Source of the DNA: Pedobacter kyonggii | Lineage (GTDB): Bacteria; Bacteroidota; Bacteroidia; Sphingobacteriales; Sphingobacteriaceae | Length of the DNA: 64,000 nucleotides | Direction of reading: 5' to 3' | Assembly: GCF_004310665.1 (NCBI RefSeq) | Contig: NZ_SIXF01000001.1 | Location: forward strand, 1-64,000 | Shown here: positions 59,310-64,000 of the stretch, piece by piece | Layout: every line of letters begins with the position of its first letter | Numbering within the stretch: the stretch's first letter is position 1 | Program-made: the position numbers and the translations under genes | The notes under the pieces: generated by a model | What the model was told of the DNA's origin: nothing | Seen by the model: the letters and a program-made list of their open reading frames with translations, nothing else | Database searches by the model: none

Positions 59310-59975
59310 ATGTCTACAACAGATAACCAGACAATTCAACCAACTAAAAAAGGTTCATTTTTACAAGAGAATAATAAGAGCTTACTGTTTATTGCAGGCG
59401 CTGTAGTTTTATTAGTTTTAATATATCTTTGGTATCAAGGCGTGTATTTAAAAGGTCGTGCTGAAGAAGCCGCTAGCAAAATGTACAAAGCAGAACAATT
59501 TGTTGGCGTAGATTCATTATCGAACAGGGCTGTTAAAGGCGAAGGTGGTTACCCAGGCTTAGAGCAGATTGCTAAAGAATACGATAACACAAAATCGGCA
59601 AACTTAGCTAACCTTTACTTGGGTGGTATTTACTTGCGTAAAGGCGAATACAAACAAGCAATAGAGGCATTAAGCAAATATAGCGCTACTGGCAGCCCAG
59701 TTGCAGATCCATTGGCTTTAGGTTTATTAGGTGATGCTTACAGCGAATTGAAAGACTTTAAACAAGCGGCTACTTACTATAAAAAAGCGGCAGATAAGGC
59801 AAGTAAATTTACTTCACCAATGTTTTTAAAGAAATTAGGATTGGTTAATGAAAGCCAAAATGATTTTAAAGGCGCTGTTGAAGCTTATACTAAAGTAAAA
59901 ACACAATATCCTGAGAGTGCAGAAGCGCAGTTAATTGATGCTTACATTGCAAGAGCTCAAGAAAAAGTTAAATAA
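59310..59975 (+). CDS. Membrane-anchored TPR protein
   Basis: A 221-residue protein with one N-terminal transmembrane helix (about 24-44, SLLFIAGAVVLLVLIYLWY) and a C-terminal row of TPR units (about 90-215): KSANLANLYLGGIYLRKGEY, LALGLLGDAYSELKDFKQAA and KLGLVNESQNDFKGAVEAYT. The layout is similar to YfgM-type periplasmic TPR proteins that associate with the Sec translocon. The topology suggests the repeats face the periplasm. A terminator follows. Confidence 0.85.
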   Translation: MSTTDNQTIQPTKKGSFLQENNKSLLFIAGAVVLLVLIYLWYQGVYLKGRAEEAASKMYKAEQFVGVDSLSNRAVKGEGGYPGLEQIAKEYDNTKSANLANLYLGGIYLRKGEYKQAIEALSKYSATGSPVADPLALGLLGDAYSELKDFKQAATYYKKAADKASKFTSPMFLKKLGLVNESQNDFKGAVEAYTKVKTQYPESAEAQLIDAYIARAQEKVK

Positions 59976-59996
59976 TCATTAACTAAACATATTTAT

Positions 59997-60027
59997 GAAA
60001 AGATCATCGAAAGATGGTCTTTTTTTG
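59997..60027 (+). terminator. Terminator of the TPR membrane protein gene
   Basis: AAAAGATCATC/GATGGTCTTTT stem with a GAAA loop, followed by TTTTTTT. Confidence 0.87.
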
Positions 60028-60803
60028 TTTAAGGGTTTTTCGTAATTGCGATAGCTGGCCCTTCGACTAAGCTATCAATAACAGATGCTTATAGAAAGAT
60101 CGTCATTGCTTCGTCGGCTGAAAAAGCCTTCTCGCAATGACGATAATCTTCGGAGATTTATCTCCCTTAAATTCTTCTGTTATTTATATTGATTTTTGTA
60201 GAATAAATTAAGCATCAGGATGACACTCACCTATTCCGTACCTGGTGCCTCACCAAACAATAGACATCTTCATCCGCTAATCATTATTTTTTTTTTGGAA
60301 ATCAAGTGCAGAGGCTTTTCGGTTAGTGTAGCCCCGCTCTCCGTTTCTTCCGATGAAACCTGTGAAACAAGCAAGCACACAATAAAAGAACAAAAGAATT
60401 TGCTTAAATCAGAACCACTGCGATCGGGTTTAGGTGGCGCAGCCAGCTATACTATTTGGGGTTGCATGGTACAGAAAAAGGAAATTGCTGCCTTTATCGA
60501 CCTGTTTCATATCAGATGGTCTGTGAGGGCACAGACTATGGACTAGGAAAAGAAATCTATATAAAACTATTATTCTACCCTCAATAGCAGTATAGACACT
60601 GCCACTTAGACCTGATTGAAATGGAAAGCCTGCAAGCGAGGTACGAGCGCGGACTTGTAATGAAAAGCAGGACAAACATTAAAAAGATCTACTGCAATTG
60701 CGCTTCAAATGATCTTTTTGGACTACATTACCTTGAATTTAAAATATAAAAGGTCCTTCGCTGCGCTCAGGATGACAGCATGGGCAGCTAACCAATTAAC
60801 CGC
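60028..60803. other. Repeat-bearing intergenic region of about 0.8 kb
   Basis: No gene that I believe: a 108-codon frame (60220-60546) and an antisense 81-codon frame overlap each other and carry no family signal. Contents: a short CGTCATTGC...GCAATGACG repeat (60103-60142), a diverged opposite-strand copy of the CTTTCCAAAAAA repeat (about 60285-60360), unusual GC-mixed segments to about 60680, and a CTTCGCTGCGCTCAGGATGAC fragment at 60755-60777. Confidence 0.6.
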
Positions 60804-61364
60804 CTATTTATTAAAAGCCGTCATGGTGTGGGCAGGCCCAATGGTTACATAACTTTTAATCAGCTCTACGCTTTTATCAATCAACGCAGGGAGTTCTAAT
60901 TGCTCATTCTTATCAAACAAACCCAAAACAAAATCAACCTGTCTACCTTTCGGGTAATCGTTACCGATACCGAAGCGCAAGCGCGCGTAGTTTTGTCCGC
61001 CGCAAACCTCTTCGATGCTTTTTAAGCCATTATGACCAGCGCTAGAGCCCTGTAGCTTTAACCTCAATTTACCGAGAGGCAATGCAAGGTCGTCAACAAT
61101 CACCAAAACATTTTCTGGTGCTATTTTCAACTCCTTCATCCAATAGTTTACGGCTTTACCACTTAAGTTCATAAAAGTAGTTGGTTTAATTACATGAAGT
61201 TTGCGCCCTTTAAAACTTACTTCTGAATAATAAGCCAAGCGGATATTCTCGAAACTTCCATCTAAATTTTTAACCAGCTCATCGGCGATATCAAAACCAA
61301 TGTTATGTCTGGTATGCGCATAATCTGGTCCGATATTCCCTAAGCCAACTATAAGATATTTCAT
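60804..61364 (-). CDS. pth: Peptidyl-tRNA hydrolase
   Basis: Releases tRNA from prematurely terminated peptidyl-tRNA. The 186-residue protein has the Pth signatures YLIVGLGNIGPDYAHTRHNI with the catalytic histidine near residue 21, KPTTFMNLSGKAV with the asparagine, VIVDDLALPLGKLRL with the catalytic aspartate, and GSSAGHNGLKSIEEV. Length is typical. It lies 180 nt downstream of the rplY gene, which also has its own terminator; pth and rplY are often neighbours. Confidence 0.96.
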   Translation of the reverse strand: MKYLIVGLGNIGPDYAHTRHNIGFDIADELVKNLDGSFENIRLAYYSEVSFKGRKLHVIKPTTFMNLSGKAVNYWMKELKIAPENVLVIVDDLALPLGKLRLKLQGSSAGHNGLKSIEEVCGGQNYARLRFGIGNDYPKGRQVDFVLGLFDKNEQLELPALIDKSVELIKSYVTIGPAHTMTAFNK

Positions 61365-61465
61365 GGAGCAAAGATAATAAAAAGGTTGAGGGCGGGAAGG
61401 CTGAAGGTTTAAGGTAAAAGCAAAAAGACTAAAAACTAAAGCTTAAAGTAGCGCCTATGCATTAA

Positions 61466-61504
61466 AAACAAAAAAGCGGTGCAAATTGCTTTTGCACCGC
61501 TTTT
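61466..61504 (-). terminator. Terminator of the L25 gene
   Basis: AAAAGCGGTGCAAA/TTTTGCACCGCTTTT stem, with the A-run on the plus strand giving a U-run on the minus transcript, 40 nt after the stop codon. Confidence 0.93.
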
Positions 61505-61543
61505 AAAATCTGTGTAATCACATTAATCTGTGATATCAGTGTA

Positions 61544-62128
61544 CTATTTTTTACCTTTGGCAGCTTCAGTTTCTGCTTGTTTTAATGCTCTAGACATTGC
61601 AACAGAAACGATAGTATCTTCAGGAGTGTTAGTGATTACGTATTTCTCGCCTTTAAGGTCGCGAACACGGAATAAACTACCTACTTCTAATTTCTCTAAG
61701 CTTACTTCTACGTTTTGTGGCATATCAGCTGGTAATGCTTTAACACGTAGTTTACGCAATTTCTGGATTAATTTACCCCCCATTTTAACACCTGGAGAAG
61801 TTCCTGTTAATTTAACCGGGATCTCCATAACGATTTCTTTCTCGTCAAACAACTGAAGAAAATCGATGTGCATTAATACGTCGGTAAGTGGGTGAAATTG
61901 AGTGTCTTTTACGATAGCTTTAGTTTTAGTACCGTTAACATCAATCTCCACAAAGTTTACATCCGGGGTATAAATAACATCTCTTAAGTCAGCAATAACT
62001 ACAGCGAAGTGTTGTTGCTCTTTTCCACCATACAATACCGCCGGAACTTTACCTTCGTAACGAAGTTCCTTGGCATCGCGTTTCCCTACGTTCTCTCTTG
62101 GAGAACCGCTAATTGCGATTGTTTTCAT
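61544..62128 (-). CDS. rplY: 50S ribosomal protein L25/general stress protein Ctc
   Basis: A 194-residue CTC-form L25 that binds 5S rRNA: N-terminal L25 domain (about 1-95; ISGSPRENVGKRDAKELRYE, VPAVLYGGKEQQHFAV, DTQFHPLTDVLMHIDFLQL) plus C-terminal TL5 domain (about 100-180; VMEIPVKLTGTSPGVKMGGK, LEVGSLFRVRDL). The C-terminus is Lys/Ala-rich. Length matches the long Ctc form typical of Bacteroidota. It stands between prs and pth on the same strand. Confidence 0.96.
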   Translation of the reverse strand: MKTIAISGSPRENVGKRDAKELRYEGKVPAVLYGGKEQQHFAVVIADLRDVIYTPDVNFVEIDVNGTKTKAIVKDTQFHPLTDVLMHIDFLQLFDEKEIVMEIPVKLTGTSPGVKMGGKLIQKLRKLRVKALPADMPQNVEVSLEKLEVGSLFRVRDLKGEKYVITNTPEDTIVSVAMSRALKQAETEAAKGKK

Positions 62129-62217
62129 TTTATTTTTATTTTATATTTATTAGTAGTCAGTATTAAGTATCGAGTATCAAGACGTTAAGCCTTCAACCCG
62201 CTACCTTCCACCTTAAT

Positions 62218-63159
62218 TTATACTCTAAACAGATCACTAATTGAGCCGTGCTCGTTTACATTGGCTATTGCCCTTGCAAATAAACTGGCTGTGCTTAGCA
62301 CCCTAATTTTCGGACTTTCCTGTTTCAACGGGATAGTGTCCGTAACGATTAACTCGGTTAATACCGAATTTTCTACCGTTTCTATTGCTTTGCCTGATAA
62401 TACAGCGTGTGTACAAACTGCTCTAACACTTGCTGCACCGTTTTCCATAATCAAAGCCGCAGCTTTTGATAAGGTTCCGGCAGTATCACAAATATCATCG
62501 ATCAATACTACATCCTGCCCTGTCACATCACCAATAATCGACATCGATTCGATTTCATTAGCACGTTTACGGCGTTTATCGCAAATAATTACCTCAGCAT
62601 TAAAAAACTTGGCAAAAGTACGTGCCCTGTACGAACCGCCCATATCTGGCGATGCGATAGTTAAATTTTTTAAGCCTAAGCTTTTGATATAAGGTACAAA
62701 GATTACCGATCCATCTAAGTGATCAACCGGAATATCGAAGAAACCCTGTATCTGTGCAGCATGCAAATCCATCGTCATGATGCGGTGGATACCTGCTGAT
62801 TTTAATAAGTTAGCCACCAATTTGGCACCGATTGCTACACGTGGTTTATCTTTTCTATCCTGACGGGCCAAACCATAATAAGGAACTACTGCGGTAATAT
62901 AATGTGCCGATGCTCTTTTAGCCGCATCAACCATTAGTAAAAGCTCCATTAAATTATCGCTGGGCTGATAAGTAGATTGGATTAGAAAAACATCACTACC
63001 ACGGATTGACTCATCAAAAGAAGGTTGAAACTCTCCATCACTGAATTTGTGGATGGTTACGCTACCAAGTGGCTTGCCGTAATGTTCGGCAATCTTAAGT
63101 GATAATCCCTTAGAACCTGTTCCGGAAAAAAGCTTTACCGGGTTAAACTGCAATGGCAT
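62218..63159 (-). CDS. prs: Ribose-phosphate pyrophosphokinase
   Basis: Makes PRPP from ribose-5-phosphate and ATP for nucleotide, His and Trp synthesis. The 313-residue protein has NPVKLFSGTGSKGLSLKIAE, the catalytic region PYYGLARQDRKDKPR, MDLHAAQIQGFFDIPVDHL, and the PRPP-binding loop VVLIDDICDTAGTLSKAA. I start at ATG 63159; a longer frame from 63222 would run through the upstream terminator hairpin. The gene lies just downstream of tRNA-Gln, with that terminator in between, and only 22 nt separate the T-run from the ATG. Confidence 0.96.
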   Translation of the reverse strand: MPLQFNPVKLFSGTGSKGLSLKIAEHYGKPLGSVTIHKFSDGEFQPSFDESIRGSDVFLIQSTYQPSDNLMELLLMVDAAKRASAHYITAVVPYYGLARQDRKDKPRVAIGAKLVANLLKSAGIHRIMTMDLHAAQIQGFFDIPVDHLDGSVIFVPYIKSLGLKNLTIASPDMGGSYRARTFAKFFNAEVIICDKRRKRANEIESMSIIGDVTGQDVVLIDDICDTAGTLSKAAALIMENGAASVRAVCTHAVLSGKAIETVENSVLTELIVTDTIPLKQESPKIRVLSTASLFARAIANVNEHGSISDLFRV

Positions 63160-63180
63160 GGGTTCGTGTAGTTTACGGTT

Positions 63181-63219
63181 AAAAAAAATCGGATCATGTC
63201 TATTTAAAACATGATCCGA
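63181..63219 (-). terminator. Terminator/attenuator between tRNA-Gln and prs
   Basis: On the minus strand TCGGATCATGT/ACATGATCCGA forms a perfect 11-bp stem followed by eight T. It ends the tRNA transcript and lies directly before prs, so it may attenuate read-through into prs. Confidence 0.88.
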
Positions 63220-63232
63220 CATTAAATTTTAG

Positions 63233-63303
63233 TTGTCCGACCTGGATTCGAACCAAGACAAACGGTACCAAAAACCGTTGTACTACCCTTATACTATCGG
63301 ACA
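63233..63303 (-). tRNA. trnQ-UUG: tRNA-Gln (anticodon UUG)
   Basis: The minus strand folds as a cloverleaf: acceptor stem TGTCCGA/TCGGACA (7 bp, all paired), D-arm with GGGTAG, anticodon stem ACGGT/ACCGT around loop TTTTGGT giving anticodon TTG, and T-arm CTTGG-TTCGAAT-CCAGG. CCA is not encoded. It is 71 nt with the discriminator base and reads CAA codons. A terminator follows and prs lies downstream. Confidence 0.95.
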
Positions 63304-63530
63304 AAAACTTATCAAGGATATTCTCCTCGAAAGGGAATGCAAATGTAGGAACCTTATTTTAAATATGCAAGAGTGATTTTAAAATATTTTTAATTTCTTT
63401 CCTGCTGTTCCTGTTTGCGATGCAAAGATAAAAAAATCATCATATAGCGTGCAACATTTTCTTTTTTTATGCGACTTTTTTTTACTACGAACCACTTAAA
63501 TCATTTATTATCAAAGACTAAAATTAAACT

Positions 63531-64000
63531 ATGAATTACTCAAGGATCAACACCATTGGAGGCTGGCTCTGTTTTATCGTTGCCGCGCTCACCTACATCT
63601 TAACTTTAGATCAATCTGTAAGTTTCTGGGATTGCGGCGAATTTATTTCTTCGGCTTTCCGAATGGAGGTAGTTCACCAGCCCGGTGCTCCAATAGTCTC
63701 CATGATCCAAAGGTTGTTTTCGGCACTCGCTTTTGGCGATAAAACCAAAGTAGCCTATTTTGTTAATATATCTTCGGCACTTGCCAGCGCGGGTACCATC
63801 ATCTTTTTGTTCTGGACCATTACCGCACTGGCCAAGAAAACGGTCATTAAAAAAGGCGAGGAAATCACCAGCCAGAAAATCATCGGCATTATGGGTGCAG
63901 GTTTTGTTGGGGCTTTGGCTTATGCCTTTTCTGATAGTTTTTGGTTTTCGGCAGTGGAAGCAGAAGTTTACGCCATGTCGTCGCTTTGTAGCGCCATTGT
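63531..64000 (+). CDS. DUF2723 membrane protein, partial at the window end
   Basis: The 5' end of a large multi-pass membrane protein; about 156 residues are in the window and the frame runs off the end. It starts MNYSRINTIGGWLCFIVAAL and has the conserved DUF2723 segment SVSFWDCGEFISSAFRMEVV followed by HQPGAP. Transmembrane helices lie near 10-27, 73-100 and 125-145. The family belongs to the GT-C-like (O-mannosyltransferase-like) glycosyltransferases; the conserved DCGE acidic motif in the first external loop fits this. The ATG is preceded by an AT-rich region. Confidence 0.88.
   Translation, partial: MNYSRINTIGGWLCFIVAALTYILTLDQSVSFWDCGEFISSAFRMEVVHQPGAPIVSMIQRLFSALAFGDKTKVAYFVNISSALASAGTIIFLFWTITALAKKTVIKKGEEITSQKIIGIMGAGFVGALAYAFSDSFWFSAVEAEVYAMSSLCSAI

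Noticed and set aside
60220-60675. Plus- and minus-strand frames of 108 and 81 codons
   Set aside because: Opposite overlapping frames without homology-like features; the region looks like repeat-derived DNA.

Overview
The window looks like a chromosomal segment of a Bacteroidota bacterium, most probably Sphingobacteriaceae (Pedobacter-like). The grounds are moderately AT-rich coding DNA, Bacteroidota-type promoters (a TTTG/TTG box about 19-20 nt before TAnnTTTG), several genes without a clear Shine-Dalgarno site, bacillithiol synthesis (BshA), two FKBP lipoproteins plus a Mip-like FKBP, a SurA-MoxR cluster, an OstA-like protein, a DUF2723 membrane protein, and many dispersed palindromic intergenic repeats. 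Taxonomy is inferred from gene content only; no 16S gene is present.

Layout. 0.5-8.5 kb (mostly minus strand): type I asparaginase, TatD nuclease, UvrA, a ferredoxin-type flavin reductase and a lytic transglycosylase. 8.6-12.9 kb (plus): an RsuA/RluB-type pseudouridine synthase with a long repeat tail, a lactonase-like beta-propeller, an AHSA1/START protein and a frameshifted phytanoyl-CoA dioxygenase. 13-21.2 kb: J-domain/KTSC protein, BshA, TilS, the OstA-like protein, a decayed RelE-type toxin-antitoxin module, RdgB and a protein that may have a uracil-glycosylase fold. 21.2-26.7 kb (plus): two periplasmic chaperone genes, MoxR, an HD hydrolase, a DinB-like protein, a TPR protein behind a long leader, and a small membrane protein. 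26.8-32.8 kb (minus): a GDPD homologue lacking its catalytic histidines, an NTF2-like protein, an M28 peptidase, a DUF559 endonuclease bracketed by palindromes, an aspartate racemase and CysS. 33.2-36.2 kb (plus): GNAT, LipA and an ECF sigma/anti-sigma pair. A 1-kb repeat-rich gap follows, then AIM24 and Nnr (minus) and a YiaA-type protein.

The most interesting block is 40.4-46.7 kb: an ethanolamine-type permease, a glutamine-synthetase-like ligase, an iron alcohol dehydrogenase, a class-I gamma-glutamyl hydrolase and an aldehyde dehydrogenase, all on the plus strand. Together they fit a gamma-glutamylated route for an amino alcohol such as ethanolamine, ending in glycine plus glutamate, with no EutBC lyase or microcompartment genes in view. 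Two frameshifted small genes follow directly.

48-64 kb: GH20 hexosaminidase, CYTH protein, LuxR-type regulator, two FKBP lipoproteins, NrnA-like phosphoesterase, Ndk, Mip-like FKBP, a tiny lipoprotein, DUF721 plus RecF, a TPR membrane protein, Pth, L25/Ctc, Prs, tRNA-Gln and the start of a DUF2723 gene cut by the window end. Intergenic DNA carries at least five palindromic or composite repeat families and two GGGTTTA-like heptamer arrays. Three apparent single-base indels in homopolymers break genes; sequencing error and real decay cannot be separated from this sequence alone.
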